64,000 nucleotides of DNA from assembly GCA_028023455.1 (NCBI GenBank), contig JAQFVV010013366.1, positions 1-64,000 of the forward strand, given 5' to 3'. Position 1 is the stretch's first letter, and every line of letters starts with the position of its first letter. Under the pieces are notes generated by a model. It saw nothing but the letters and a program-made list of their open reading frames with translations. It made no database searches and had not been told where the DNA came from. Below are positions 43,986 to 56,379 of this stretch, in pieces. This DNA is from Epiperipatus broadwayi (taxonomy: Eukaryota > Onychophora > Udeonychophora > Euonychophora > Peripatidae). Made by a program: the position numbers and the translations under genes.

Positions 43986-45111
43986 TAAATTAGGATTTGA
44001 GAAGATAAATAAATACAATAAAAAATTCACAACAGAGAAAAATAATAAATCAAATTTCAATACCATTTCAGTGTAAAGTATTTGATAAGAAATCATAATA
44101 GAATTATTAATTCCAAATTATCATTTTCAAAAAATACATCGCAGTTTTTGTGAACTTTAAGATTATATTATTCACTAGTGAAGATAACTACAGTGCTAAT
44201 GATAGGCTAAAAGCACCCTGTAGTAAAATTATTAAGAATATATACACAGTTGTAAACTATAATTTGCTGCTAATCTATAACACTTTTTATTTAAAATTTT
44301 TTGGTTTTATATTATTATCAAATAGACACACACACATATATATATATATATATCATTACAAATGTTTTCTTTCAAATCTTACAGTCTACACTATTTTGTT
44401 TAAAAAAAAATCAATACATCTCATTTACATAATAAATTACATTATGTTTCCATACTCTGCCAGTCTAAATATTAATGTAAAAAATACGAATAAGTCTATA
44501 CTTGACGCGAAAGTGTTGAAAGTAAACTTGGTACAATAAATCTTTCTAAATTTTATATTTAAACTCTGTTTTAGTATTTTTTACAAAAATAAATTGCATT
44601 CATATATATATATATATCCATAATTTTCAGGAGCTAACTTAATGTAGCACCATAATTCTGTCAGTGGTCTGTCTAAAGCATGCATGTCTTGAATTTCAAC
44701 TTTTCTTGAAGATTATAAGAATTACATTAATTAAAAAAAAAAAAACACTAAATATTTGAAATTACTCAATACATTACTTTAAAAATTAATCTTATAATAG
44801 ATAACATAACATCTAACTAAATTTATTGACATCAAACTAGTTTTTATGTCTCTCGGGAACCTTTTCAAGATCTCTAATACTAATAATCACAAGACTTAAG
44901 GAAAAGAAAAATAAGATCAGAACAATATAATCCAAATTTTAGAATATATAAAAATTATAATAAAATATATGTTATGAAACTTTGGATATTCAAGAAATTC
45001 ATACCATTACATGAAAAATGATCATAATTAGACGGAAGCAAATTTTACAAAGGTATTAAAAAAGTTCCACAATCACTCTTTCCTTTATTTTGCTCTAGTA
45101 TCTTATAAATA
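43986..45111. other. Noncoding AT-rich stretch
   Basis: No gene recognised. CA and TA runs near 44,325-44,353 and a TA run near 44,602. The 129-codon open frame at 44,150 runs through these repeats and has no family resemblance. Confidence 0.45.
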
Positions 45112-45284
45112 CAATTTATCCAAACCATTTAAAACACTTTTTAGCAAAATCCTTTATTATTTTATTTTGTTCATTATATCATAGCTCTGAAGAAGACTGC
45201 AGGATAGTCGAAATGTAAAGTATATGTATATATGTATAATAAATGATTTTGTTAAAAAGTGTTCTAAGTGGTTTGGATAAATTG
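45112..45284. mobile_element. Foldback element with 45-bp terminal inverted repeats
   Basis: CAATTTATCCAAACCA, TTTAAAACACTTTTTAGCAA, AATCCTTTATT on the left is the reverse complement (about 90 percent) of AATAAATGATTTTG, TTAAAAAGTGTTCTAAGTGG, TTTGGATAAATTG on the right. The interior holds CTCTGAAGAAGACTGC, AGGATAGTCGAAATGTAAAG, a small stem (GACT / AGTC) followed by CGAAA. Such GAAGAAG-stem-CGAAA motifs recur near the ends of many animal retroelements; it is not a hammerhead. Confidence 0.75.
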
Positions 45285-45930
45285 TGTTAAAATATACTTA
45301 TATAGATTTGATAATCTAATGATTTTTAATTAGAACATAATAATTTAATATATAATGCTATAAAACTATTCATAGAACAATCATGTTCAAGATTGGCATT
45401 AATATAACAAATGTAAGAAATTGCTTGTATTAAGTTCATTTAAATGATTCTTTAGAAATCTTATTTTTGAATTATGTTAGTATGGTATTGGGGCATGTTT
45501 GTTTCATAAATGGATTTATATTCTTAGTGTTATATATTTTGATGAACTGTATAATTCTTTAGAAATGATTCTCCAGGAACCTTGTTTGTGAATGATCTTA
45601 ATAATATATTTGGACATGTTTGATTTATAAATGGTTTTATATTCTTAGTGTTACATATTTGATCATCTGTAAAATTATTTAGAAAAGAATTTTTTAGGAA
45701 TCTTGCTTGTGAATTACCTTACTAATATATTTGGACAAGTTTGTTTCATAAATGGGTTTATATTTTTAGCGCTAAATATTTAATAAATTGTAAAATTATT
45801 TACATCAGATTGGCATTGATGTAAAAAAAGGTGGACATTGTTTGTAAGTTCATTTAAATGATTCATTAGAAATCTTGTCTATGAATTATCCTACTAAGTA
45901 TTTGAATTTATTTGATCCATGAAAAAGTAT
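45285..45930 (+). repeat. Diverged tandem repeat, about 125-bp unit
   Basis: Four units between about 45,430 and 45,930, each with ATTCTTTAGAAAT..T or similar, TTGTGAATTA, TATTTGGACATGTTTG, TTTCATAAATGG.TTTATATT and TTAGTGTTA..TATTT. Identity between neighbours is roughly 75-80 percent. The starting word TTCATTTAAATGATTC appears both before the first and before the last unit. No coding capacity. Confidence 0.7.
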
Positions 45931-47065
45931 AGATTTGATATATATGTAATACAAAATAAAACAAATAAGATTGCATTTATTTTACTTTAAAACAAGAACA
46001 GGTCCACACTCCAGAGCCATCTATAGTAAGCTTGAGTAATCAATAATTATTAGATAACAAGATGACTTTAGATTCCGAAGCTGCTCATTTTATCATATAT
46101 TGTTGAAGCTGGACATGTCAGGCATTTGTTGTTATTATTAACATTCTTATACAGGAGAGAAAAGGTCCTTATTTATAATAAGCAACTGAAGACACTGTAA
46201 TATACAGTTACTGACCTTGAGATGGATCTATACCAATATCCAATCATCTTGCATTCAAATCTTTAAGGAGTAATGAATTTCAGATAGTTAGTGGTGATTT
46301 TGGATGCATAGGTGCATTATTTCCAACTTTACTTTCATGAATAAAGACAAAAGATAGTAACCAATCTAGCAAAAGAAATTAAGTACTCTAATAATGGACA
46401 ATCATCGATTGCTCTGGCTTATTATAGAGCGATGCTGTTGTTTTATATATTGTGTGAGCTAGAAATATGTATGTGTGTGTTACCTGTTGTTATTGTTAGT
46501 TTTTATTTTATGTCAACAGCGATGACTAAAAAGAGTGACTCTATCACACGAAGTTGTGGGAATGAAAATGAGTCCAGTATTGTGAATAAATTTATTTACA
46601 TGCTAAGTTGTCACATTATCAGGTTTATTTTACATGTCTATTTATAACATATAACTCTCCAGCACTGCTACAGATTTAACTGTTTCCCCTGGTGAGACTT
46701 TTTGTAAACTTTTAATGTTTGATTTTAGTATTAAATCATTACAGAATTCGATAAAATGAACTTTGATTTGGTAGTAAAATACATTTCTAAATAAATAAAT
46801 AAATAAATCATATTTGAACTTTGCAAATATTGAAAAAATGAGTTTGTAATAACAGCGATAGACACTTTAGTCATAAAACAATTGGGAAAATGGAGTAACT
46901 ATTTTAAATTAATAAAATCTTTTTCAATTGGCAACTTCTATTTAAAATGTGAAAGAAAAAATATTCACTTCCGATAAAGCTATCAAATTTTGCTTTAAAT
47001 TAAAATATTAAAATTGTTTTCTAATTTTTAGAGTATCTCAAATTAAAATAAATTGATATCTGCAA
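45931..47065. other. Noncoding stretch
   Basis: No gene or shared repeat recognised; a short AAATA repeat lies near 46,790. Confidence 0.4.
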
Positions 47066-47200
47066 TGATAGATTACCTATCATTTTCATGAGATGAGGTG
47101 ATTCAAAGGCCATGTTTTTCTTTGCTAACATGATCTATTATTTATCATTTTCATGAGATGAGGTGATTCAAATGCCATAGTTTTCTTTGCTAACATTACT
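47066..47200. repeat. 65-bp tandem duplication
   Basis: TATCATTTTCATGAGATGAG, GTGATTCAAAGGCCAT, TTTTCTTTGCTAACAT occurs twice in tandem, with only a few differences. Confidence 0.8.
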
Positions 47201-47281
47201 CTTCAAGTTATTAACTTCTATTTTTAAAAATAAAACAAGTATAGGTAATAGGTGAAAAAAATATTGATTAGTTCTGAATTA

Positions 47282-47921
47282 TATCCAGTGAAGCTATAAT
47301 TAAAATGTGTCTAATTCAATAACACAAGAACATTGGTGTCATTAGTTTTTGGTTTATTGCACTGGTAGAATAATGGAATTTGAGAGTTCAAAATCTATGG
47401 ACCACAACTTCTCATTTCTGGTGTTTCAATATCATATGGCCTCCAGAGATAGGTGAAGATGAAGTGAAGATAAGATGAAATGATGAAAACTATCAACGAC
47501 AAACCAATTAAGCAGAAGAGAGAGAGAGAGATGAAATGATGAAGATAAGAAAAGGGAGATGATTATGAAGAGAGAGATGAAATGATGAAGATAAAAAGAT
47601 GGAGATGATGATGAAGAGAGAGAAAAAAATGAGGGAATCAAAATTATGAACTAATCTATAAGAGATGAGAATGAACTAATCTATTAGAGACTCCTAACGA
47701 CTTGGCTAAGTGGGGTTACAATAAATTTAAGAAAGAATTATGATCCAGAGGTAATCCAGGGAAGCTATAATTAAAATGAATCTAATTCAATAACACAAGA
47801 ATATTGGTGTCATTAGTTTTTGGTTTATTGCACTGGCAGAATAATGGATTTGAGAGTTCAAATCTATGGACTACAACTTCTCCTTTCTGGTGCTTTAATA
47901 TCATATGGCTTCCAAAGAATT
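47282..47921 (+). repeat. Direct repeat pair around a GA-rich tract
   Basis: 47,288-47,450 and 47,765-47,921 are about 92 percent identical: GAAGCTATAATTAAAATG, ATTGGTGTCATTAGTTTTTG, GTTTATTGCACTGG, TGAGAGTTCAAA.TCTATGG, CTTCTCATTTCTGGTG. GAGAGTTCAAATCT resembles a B-box, so each may be a tRNA-like SINE. The 47,455-47,700 spacer is an imperfect GA-rich array built on GAGAGATGAAATGATGAAGA. The Ser/Leu-rich open frame on its other strand is low-complexity and not a gene. Confidence 0.65.
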
Positions 47922-50900
47922 ACACACACATATATAACTATTATTCATCTGTGTTGTATGCAAAGAGAAAACAATCTCTCAGGATAAATAAATTTTCCAG
48001 CATCTCTCTAAAGAAAAATAGTGGGAGAAAATACATCACTTACGAGGTTAGGAAAGTGCCAGCTGGTGAGACTTTTTAGTATTTTTTCTGCTTGTTCTAC
48101 AGTCTGCTTAAGTTAGTTATATAGAAGCTTACAGGTATTTATACTATAACTAATATAGTATTAAAGTCCATGAGACCTAAAAAGTCCAAAGAATTCCCAG
48201 CTACTTAAAAAATAGTTTTGATTCCCTTTCGATTCTTTCCCCCTAAGTCTAAACATGACAGTCGAAACTGTTAACTGCACACTATAAAGTCATTCTTTTT
48301 CTTTCTCTCTGTGTATATTTATATCGTTTTTAAACGTAATTTAAATTATCTATTTATATTTATAAATTATTAGAAAGTGAATAAACGATGAGTTCTGATT
48401 TATGAAAATTATTATTGGCAGTATATTGAGAATAAAAATTAAATATTGACGATTCAACCACAATATCAATATATTAAAAAAAAAAAGAAGAGTATTTACC
48501 AAATGCTTTAACAATTCAATACCTAATAGTAAATTCTGTTATATGATCTACCTTCCAATAATCTAATTGATTGTTTTTCCAATGATAAATAAAATCACTT
48601 CTTTGAAATCCTACCTTCAGATATTATCTTTCAATTCAAACAAACTCCCTGTTTAACAAGTCTGAAAAATAATTGATAGGTTAGGATATTTAATCTTTTC
48701 ATTGATTCAAAATAAAGAGCAACCATATTCAATATTTACATCCTTTGGCTATCAATCTTCTGAAATTTAGACGTAAAAAAAAAAAAAAGCCAGCCTTGAC
48801 CATATGTCTTATTAATCGAATATTCAATTTTAATGTCTAAATACCCCCCCCCCCCCATAATAATAGTGTTGACAATTGAGTTTATATATATAAATAATCA
48901 AGCACAACATACCTAAAACAAGCGCCAGATAAAAATTAAAAAAAAATGCGTAGAAGACAGCAATAGCACATTTATCACTAATGCCAATAACATTGGGCAT
49001 AACATATAAATATTTCTAGCTTCATAAAACTTTTTGTCCGTATTTAAACAAGTATGTGATTTAAAAAATTTAATCGAAAACTTGTGTGAAATGCAATAAC
49101 ACTTACATATATATATATGGTATGTAATATTCCTTTTTTTGAAACACAAACAAAGAAAGGTATATACGTTTATGATGTTTGTTAATGTAATCAAAATCTG
49201 ACAAATCAGACTGTATACAATTCTCCCTAACAATTTTGGGACTTAAATTTACGTAAATGTGGAGTTTAAAATAAATCCACCCTTTATAAAATCCACTGTT
49301 AGACGCCTATGCATGCCAGACAACAATTCAAGTGCTAGAATTAGTTTAATTAATAAGCACCATAAAACACAGATTTCAATGAGAAGTACATCACTAATCT
49401 TTTTGGACAACAGTTTTTTAAGAATTATTTTTTTGAAAGATGATCTTCTTCTTACTCTTCCTTTTCTTCTTATTCTTCCTCTTACTCCTACTCTTCTTCT
49501 TTCATCTTACTCTTATTCTCGTTCTTGCTGCTGCTTCATTCATTGTTATCATTATTTACAAAATACTTGATCTAAAAAATAAAAATGGACATTTTTTTTG
49601 GCAAAGGGAGGGGGTGGTGGTAGCTCCATTTGGAAACATTTTGAGAATAAGGGTACAAGAAGCTGGCTTTGTATAGGACTCAAAAATAATCTAATGATAG
49701 TCCTACGTGCAGGGCATAATAGGTGGAATGGCATATGATAGATGTTACAATTCTGTACAATTTTAAAAATCTATGCATAAGATGCATTTCCAGAATAAGA
49801 ATTGAGATGAGAAAAAAAATATAAAACATTAAATAATAGTAGAAGAGTCTTAAAAAAAAGTCTGGTGAATTAGAAATATAGATAATAAAAATAAATCCAA
49901 GCAAAAGGTGAGAATTATATAAGGGAGAGGGGGGACTGTAGCTGAAAAAAAAACATAGATTGGAAGAAAAGCAAAAAACCCTATTAGCAACAAGTTGATT
50001 AATTCAAATTTAAATGGTAAGTTAGGTATAATATGGTAATATAATACCATTTAAGACAAGAATAAAGATAAGCAAATATGAATGAAAACAGAATGTGAAA
50101 ATAAAGAGATACCATAATATAGATGCAATTTAATACATGGTTGAGAAAAAGTAGGACTTAGAAAAGCTATTAAAATAATTAGCTTGTATTAATAAAATAA
50201 ATGTCGAATTGTTAGTGAGAAGAAATAATATTTGAAAACAGTGAAGAAAAATATTATAGAGGATATAAATGAAAATTAAAATTGATAAAGCTTATGAAGT
50301 TGATTAGATAATATTGAATAGCAGTTTTTTTTTTTAAAAGTATAAATAAGACTACTGTACTTTATATAGTTCTTGATTCAGATGAACAGCCAGTAAATTT
50401 TCAGTCAATAGTTAGGATTCCAGTGGGGAAAAAATTTGAAAGAATGAAATTGAAAATTCTACAGCAACTAATATAATTTCACATGGAACTATGAACAGAT
50501 TGTTTGTTTAATAAAATAATTATAAATCTAATCTGAAAATACTTATCAACCTTACTAATCACAAAATTTGCATTATGTTAAACTCATATTTACATTTTAT
50601 GAATATTATATTGACACTATCCTAATAAATGCAAATTAAATTAGAATTTGTACCCACAAGCTATGAGTATCTAAAATCCATTACTAACTATAAAGTAACT
50701 GGGAAACCAAGCTACTTAGAGCTGTCTATTTATAAATATATGTATACAAAATTTTAAAGCAACTCTTTTATTCACATAAGTGAAATAAAATTAAAAAAAC
50801 AAAAACAAAAACAGAGTAGTTCAGCTTTCAAAGTAAAATCATGAGGTTATTATGTTTAGAATTCCTAGAGTTACTTGAATAAACTCATGACTAGTAAGTA

Positions 50901-52292
50901 CCTGCTTTGACTAGATAGACAATGATACAAAAAAAATGGCATAATTCTTTGGGCATCTGAATTGTGTGATTTTCTAAACAGGATTATTCAACAGCTTCAT
51001 TCATGAAACATGGATATATATATATATTCAACTTTTTGTGAATACTTCATAACAGAATTGAAATTTTCCATTGAGCATTATCTTTTGACCATTTTTGATC
51101 ACATTTTCTTCACTTTATGATCATTTGATCATAAAAACAGTGCTTAATCTATATTTAAAATTTAAGTTTGGAAAAAGCCCACAGATAACAGTATTTTAAC
51201 AAAAAAATTAAATTTATGTTGCCATATATGGTATTACAAAGAGCTGACTGTCAATCCTCACTATTGTTGAGTAGGAATGTCAGAAATCATATGCAAAAAG
51301 TTTAATTTTTTTTAATAATAGATTTTGAAAGTGAAAAAATATGTTTTCCATATGTATTTACATTTATAATTAATTTTTTACATTATATTGACTAATTCTA
51401 TACTTATATATACTTTTATTCAAAAATATTTAATTTTTAAAAGCAAAATAAAAAAAAACAACAAAACTAAGTAATGTTCGACAGCTATTTGTAAATCAAT
51501 GACATTCGATGACCACTAGCAGAACGCAACTATTTTTCACAATTATTTACATATTTATAATTATTTTTCATTCTACATTGACTAACAATGGGATTAGATT
51601 TAGATTTTTTTTAAAAATATCAACAAAAATGAATAATCATAATATCTACTTCTAAGACATGAGAAATGAATGATGACCAGATATTGTAAGTTGATTAAAA
51701 AACAATTCTTTTCTTTCATTGCAGGCAATTTTTCTTACATAGTTTTATACTTATGAAATTATTTTCATTATATTTAAGCAATTTTAATGAAAAATAATTC
51801 AATTTTAAGAAGCTACATTAAAACAATTCTGATTATTTTATGTTAATATTTTTATGAATACAAATATAATTGATGAATAAGAAAAATCAAAGTTTTATTC
51901 AATCCGATGAATAAAAAAAATTGTCAGCTAAAGGATTATTGCATTTTTATTATTATTTTGTAATGCATTTATGTAGTTAAAAGTGTTTCTTTAACCTTTC
52001 CATTTCTCGGGACAACAGAATTTGACCAATTCGCCTCCTGGTAAAATGCATGTAAAATGGTATATTTTATTATGTTAAATTTTCAGTAAAAAATTTAAGG
52101 TAGAAGGCAGGAAATTCAAAATTCCCACTCTTACAATAGACATAAGCCCTGCCCTGTTTATTGCCAAGGCCGTTAAATGTTCGGCATTTTACATTGTTTA
52201 AAGAAAATAGTTCCAATGACCAAAAACGTGTTTATTTGCAAATTTATTATGATTTTAGATATTTTAAAAAAAAAATAATTTACATTATATTT
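47922..52292. other. Long noncoding AT-rich stretch
   Basis: No gene, SINE or other shared repeat found. Low-complexity items: an A run near 48,477, a C run near 48,844, a TA run near 49,110, a CT-rich tract 49,440-49,530 (read as a Leu/Phe-rich open frame, rejected as a gene). Confidence 0.45.
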
Positions 52293-52302
52293 ATTAGATA
52301 TC

Positions 52303-52493
52303 TGAATAAGCATTTATTTTATAACGTCTTGCGTGCGATTATAATTACGATAGAATGACAGCCTGTTAAGCTAATTGCACAGAAGCTGTGAGAATGTTAT
52401 TAATAAATGAATACCTTCGAACAACCACATGATATATAACATTCTCACAGCGTCTGCGCAATTAGCTTAACAGGCTGTCATTCTATCGTAATT
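52303..52493. mobile_element. Compact repF foldback with 10-bp target duplication
   Basis: Arms 52,341-52,400 and 52,436-52,495 are almost perfect reverse complements (ACGATAGAATGACAGCCTGT, TAAGCTAATTGC, GCTGTGAGAATGTTAT), loop about 35 bp. ATTAGATATC stands at 52,293-52,302 and 52,494-52,503. Repeat repI at 30,108 keeps this site empty (ATTTATTAGATATCAAGAAA). The left outer start TGAATAAGCATTTATTTTAT is the same as in the long repF at 21,500. No coding capacity. Confidence 0.85.
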
Positions 52494-52865
52494 ATTAGAT
52501 ATCAAAAAATATAAATTATTGATAACTTATTTTGACTTAAAGTAATTTATTTTCAAAAATATAACATTATATTAGCAGCAAATGTAAACATGGTCTGAAG
52601 CAATTTACAAGCTTAGCTTCTCCATAAGCAATCTAATTATACTTATGACTATGAAAATATCACAATTTTGCAATAAATATTCAAAAATTTTAAACATAAT
52701 TTGTTAGATATAAGAGAAATAAATAAATATTTGTTTGGTTTTTTAAAAACAGTAAGAAATAAGAAATATTTTGTTGATTTTGTAAACTGAAAATAATTTT
52801 TCTAGAAATAATGATGTGTATACTCTTTGTTTTGACTATGATCTTATTTTTTTAATGTTAACAAA
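52494..52865. repeat. Dispersed repeat repI, copy 2
   Basis: Matches 30,108-30,485 (ATAACATTATATTAGCAGC, AACATGGTCTGAAGC, AGCTTAGCTTCT, TTTTGACTATGATCTTATTT). Interrupted at its start by repF. Confidence 0.7.
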
Positions 52866-53240
52866 AACAAAAAGTGAACATTTAAAATTTATTTCAGCAG
52901 TAAACAAAAATATCTATCAAAGAAATTCAAATTTATTATTTTTGGATAAGTAATAATCATTTAATCATATATTTTATGTTGATGTGTGAGACAAAGAAAA
53001 ACATCAGTAATGCTTCATACTTAAATGATTAAAATTTGGATGGAAAACATATTGTATAAAAATATTACCCCTTTAAACTATATTAAATAATCCAATCAAA
53101 GGAAAATATATGAATCTAATTATATTAAGTACAATAAACATAATACATATAAAACATCAATTACAAAAGAAAGCAAAATTCTATCTCTTTATATAATTAA
53201 CCTATTCATTCACTATACTGAACATTTTCTATAGTACATA
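52866..53240. other. Noncoding AT-rich stretch
   Basis: Nothing recognised. Confidence 0.4.
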
Positions 53241-53356
53241 GAGGGATTTGAACTTAGAATTTTCATGAAGAACCAACAATCATCAGAGGGATTTGAACTT
53301 AGAATTTTCATGAAGAACCAACAATCATCAGTTGGGACAGATCATAATTTACCACA
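53241..53356 (-). repeat. Decayed hammerhead / Penelope fragment with 45-bp tandem duplication
   Basis: GAGGGATTTGAACTTAGAAT begins at 53,241 and 53,286, an exact 45-bp tandem duplication. In complement, the end of the second copy plus flank reads ATGATCTG, CAACTGATGATTGTTGG, CTTCATGAAAATTC: the CTGATGA and GAAA boxes of the Penelope hammerhead with helix II and cleavage site lost. The first copy carries the GAAA side only. Confidence 0.55.
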
Positions 53357-53653
53357 CATAAGTTTACTGTATAATTTGTATAATTGTTAAATACAATTTA
53401 ATTGATTAATTTTACTTTTGCATGTTAAATTTGTAAAAATTTGGATTACTTTTTCATTATTATCGATTTTTCCTAAATTTATATTAAAAAATGACAGATG
53501 TTGCTATGCATGTAATGTAAATCAAAGCTTTAAAATAGATTATAATCACATTGCAAAGGGCATAAAACTTCTGCTGAAAGTCAGTTATATACTGATTATT
53601 TATATTATATTATTTACTTAAAAAATTATATTATAAAAAAGAAACAACCCTCC
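53357..53653. other. Noncoding AT-rich stretch
   Basis: Nothing recognised; a 67-codon open frame at 53,418 has no motif. Confidence 0.4.
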
Positions 53654-53760
53654 GGTCATATGCTTTATTATTCTATGTGAACTTCCCCATGAACATTGAC
53701 TTGAAAAGCTTAAGTTGATGCTCATGAGTGAATACATATAGATTAGTAAAGCGCATGACC
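53654..53760. mobile_element. 107-bp hairpin element (MITE-like)
   Basis: Begins GGTCATATGCTTTATTATTC and ends, in complement, GGTCATGCGCTTTACTAATC. The pairing goes on to the centre: CATGAACATTGACTTGAA against TTAAGTTGATGCTCATG. The whole is one imperfect hairpin with a tiny loop. No clear target duplication. Its single-stranded form would fold almost completely. Confidence 0.75.
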
Positions 53761-53839
53761 AGAGAATTATTCAATTTTCTAATAATTCATATAGAGACTG
53801 TGCTATATAAGTAACAAAAAAATAAAATCGATTACGCTG

Positions 53840-54830
53840 CTAGATTGCAATACCGTAAAAAACTACACAGAGTTACAAGATTTGTCAGACAGACGCACAA
53901 AAACCAGAATAAGTTAAATAAAAGCCTACAGAAATCCCATATTTTCTTATTATTTCAGTTACTGAAAACAAAACCTACAATTGAAAACTTAAATCACATA
54001 TCAATGAATCTACATGTGATTAAGATCCTGGAATCAGTGACTAAAGATAGAATTGATCCCCCCCCCATCATTGTTAAAAATTCAGTTTGTGGAAAAAAGC
54101 TTATCATCTGAGGAGACTCCATTTTTGTTTAAAACGGTAATCAACACAGTGAGAAATAGTAAGAAATACAGTCCAGTTGTAGTTCAATGGACAATCACAT
54201 GATCCCAACTGATATTTTAATCATTGAATTAGCAGATACATCAATATTTAGGTCATTTCTCTACTTGATTACAAGTCTTTTTTTTAAGTCAATGCTCACT
54301 GGAAAACATTCTCCACCATTCATTTCATTTAATCCAATTCCACAAGGTTCATCATTAAGTGCTCTTTTAGACATATTTTATATCAATTCTCTTGGTTAAA
54401 GCAACGGAAAATGAGTTAACTGGAATACTTATACCTGGATTAAAAGCAAATATTTCATGTATTGCATACATGGAAGACATACCAATCTTTCTGATCCCCC
54501 TCCCCCCAAGAGAGATAACAAAACTGCTAAAAATTCTAACCAATTACTCAAATAAATAGAAAATCTACCTCAATTTAGAAAAAAATCTAGTACATGTTCT
54601 ATATATTCTGGATTCCAACATGAGCAATATTTGAAAGAAAAACCTAGCTATTTTATGGGTAAATATTTCACTTAAGTAACTCTGAAATGGAGTTCCAGAG
54701 ACAAAGACAACTAAGTAATAAAGTGGAAAATATAATCAATGGCTTTTCTAAATCATATTTATCATTATCTACCAAAGTAGCCCTATATCACCATCACAAG
54801 CTTTCAGGCAATCAATAAATGCTGAGTTAA
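53840..54830 (+). pseudogene. Degraded non-LTR retrotransposon reverse transcriptase
   Basis: Motif order of a LINE RT with stops and frameshifts: FFKSMLTGKHSPPFISF then PIPQGSSLSALLDIFYINSL (about 54,283-54,396; motif B is usually VPQGSVLSPLLFNIYIN), SCIAYMEDIPIFL (about 54,447-54,490; motif C with MED in place of a double Asp), a helix-rich stretch with KLLKILTNYSNK, and RQLSNKVENIINGFSKSYLS (about 54,702-54,765), the block that precedes the thumb in several LINEs. The VPQG-type motif B suggests the Jockey/CR1/I group rather than RTE. Upstream (53,845-54,108) a Lys-rich open frame may be part of the same protein. Inactive. Confidence 0.6.
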
Positions 54831-54983
54831 ATTAAATGCAACTTGTTTATAATTGGGTCTCTGGCTGTTTGTCATATTTTGCCTCTTAGTTACAGTGCAT
54901 ATATAGCTATAATAAATACATTTTTCACTTATAAGTTCATATAAATCAAAATGAGTATAAACGCACAAGCCAGAAGATATTCA

Positions 54984-55060
54984 TAAAGATAAATAATTTT
55001 ACAAAATATATTAATATATATTAAAGATAAATAATTTTACAAAATATATTAATATATATT
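54984..55060. repeat. 38-bp tandem duplication
   Basis: TAAAGATAAATAATTTTACA begins at 54,984 and 55,022; both copies end AATATATTAATATATAT. Confidence 0.85.
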
Positions 55061-55420
55061 CAAGTGTAAAATAATCACTTGGTCATTTCTGATTAAAATT
55101 AATTAGACATAATGTTAATTGAGTTGTAATAGTAATAAAGATGAAAGAAAGATTGTTCACTGAAAATTTGCTATGTTTGCAAACAATGAATAACTCAACA
55201 ATAAAAAAATTAGAATAATAACTGCAATTACTAAATACATTTTGAACCAGACAATGGAACTGTTTTAACTATATTCTCCAATATTTAGATCATATTGAAG
55301 ACAGAATGATTTTAAACAGGATAGGGGGGTATAGGAAAATAAATCAGTCAATTAAAAATGTATATCTAAATATAACAGGTGATCAGTTACATCTGGTTAC
55401 CCAAGAAAGCCTGATTAAAT
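55061..55420. other. Noncoding AT-rich stretch
   Basis: Nothing recognised until the degenerate copy of the next repeat at about 55,378 (GATCAGTTACATCTGGTTAC). Confidence 0.4.
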
Positions 55421-55850
55421 TCTTTGGCGTAAATATATGATCTGTGATATCTGGTTACCCAAGCAAAACCTGATTACATCTATGGGCAATATCTGATCTG
55501 TTACATTAGAACCCACAAGTGGAACATGATTAAATCTTACATTTCAACTCACAAGTGGAACCTGATTAAATTCTATTAGGAATTCCCAACTGGGAGATAT
55601 GAATATTTATTGAAGATACTTAAAAAAAATAGATATCTTTGGTGTAAATATATGATCTGTGATATCTGGTTACCCAAGAAAAACCTGATTACATCTATGG
55701 GAAATATCTGATCTGTTACATTAGAACCCACAAGTGGAACATGATTAAATCTTACATTTCAACTCACAAGTGGAACCTGATTAAATTCTATTAGGAATTC
55801 CCAACTGGGAGATATGAATATTTATTGAAGATACTTAAAAAAAATAGATA
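55421..55850. repeat. 215-bp tandem duplication with internal sub-repeats
   Basis: Copies 55,421-55,635 and 55,636-55,850 differ at about three positions. Within each, a sub-repeat of roughly 40 bp on the theme GATCTGT.A.ATCTGG, CCCA.CAAG..GAACCTGAT, TAAATC recurs three to four times, and one more degenerate unit lies just upstream (55,378-55,420). Recent amplification of an older minisatellite. Confidence 0.85.
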
Positions 55851-56379
55851 TGAAAAAAAAATTGGAAATTAAGAAATAGAAATAATATAAAAAATTAGAA
55901 TATCATCCTAATAAAAGATATTTACGAAGATTTGAAAATTGGAGCTAGCCATGGGGAGGCAGGCATAAAAAAGTATTGGCCTGAGGTGATATACATAATT
56001 TCAGTTTTAACAATGCACACTTTTAAACACCCTTAAAAAATAACAGAAAATTAACACCCAGATCTATTATGTCCACAATATCTGATGGGAATCCAGGGTG
56101 ATTGAAATTTGAAGATATTTTAGGCTTAGACAAGCTTAGAGTTTGAGTTATATCCAAGCCAGTCCAACAATGTAATGAATAAACAATAATTTGGAAAATG
56201 TAATCAATCCCATTTCTAAATCATATTTATCACTCTCTACCATTAAATCCAAGGAAAAACAAAGAAATATCATTAACCACCACCTCACATATATATGATT
56301 AGCCTGATAAAAAATTATAACAAATGGATATTACACAGGAGTTCATTCAAAGTTCAAGTAATGCAAGTGATAGGCATAC
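55851..56379 (+). pseudogene. Noncoding stretch with a small LINE-like remnant
   Basis: 56,165-56,290 reads, in one frame with breaks, VINPISKSYLSLSTIKSKEK, similar to IINGFSKSYLSLSTKVAL at about 54,735-54,790. It is therefore probably a fragment of the same LINE family. 55,851-56,160 has nothing recognisable. Confidence 0.4.

Noticed and set aside
44150-44539. Plus-strand open frame of 129 codons
   Set aside because: It reads through CA and TA microsatellites, has AT-driven composition and no motif.
47432-47641. Minus-strand Ser/Leu/His-rich open frame
   Set aside because: Complement of the imperfect GA-rich array; low complexity only.
49440-49676. Plus-strand Phe/Leu-rich frame that looks like a membrane protein
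   Set aside because: CT-rich simple sequence gives runs of Phe and Leu; there is no conserved domain and no plausible gene context.
53241-53331. CRISPR-like direct repeats
   Set aside because: Only two adjacent copies without spacers, in eukaryotic DNA; a simple tandem duplication.
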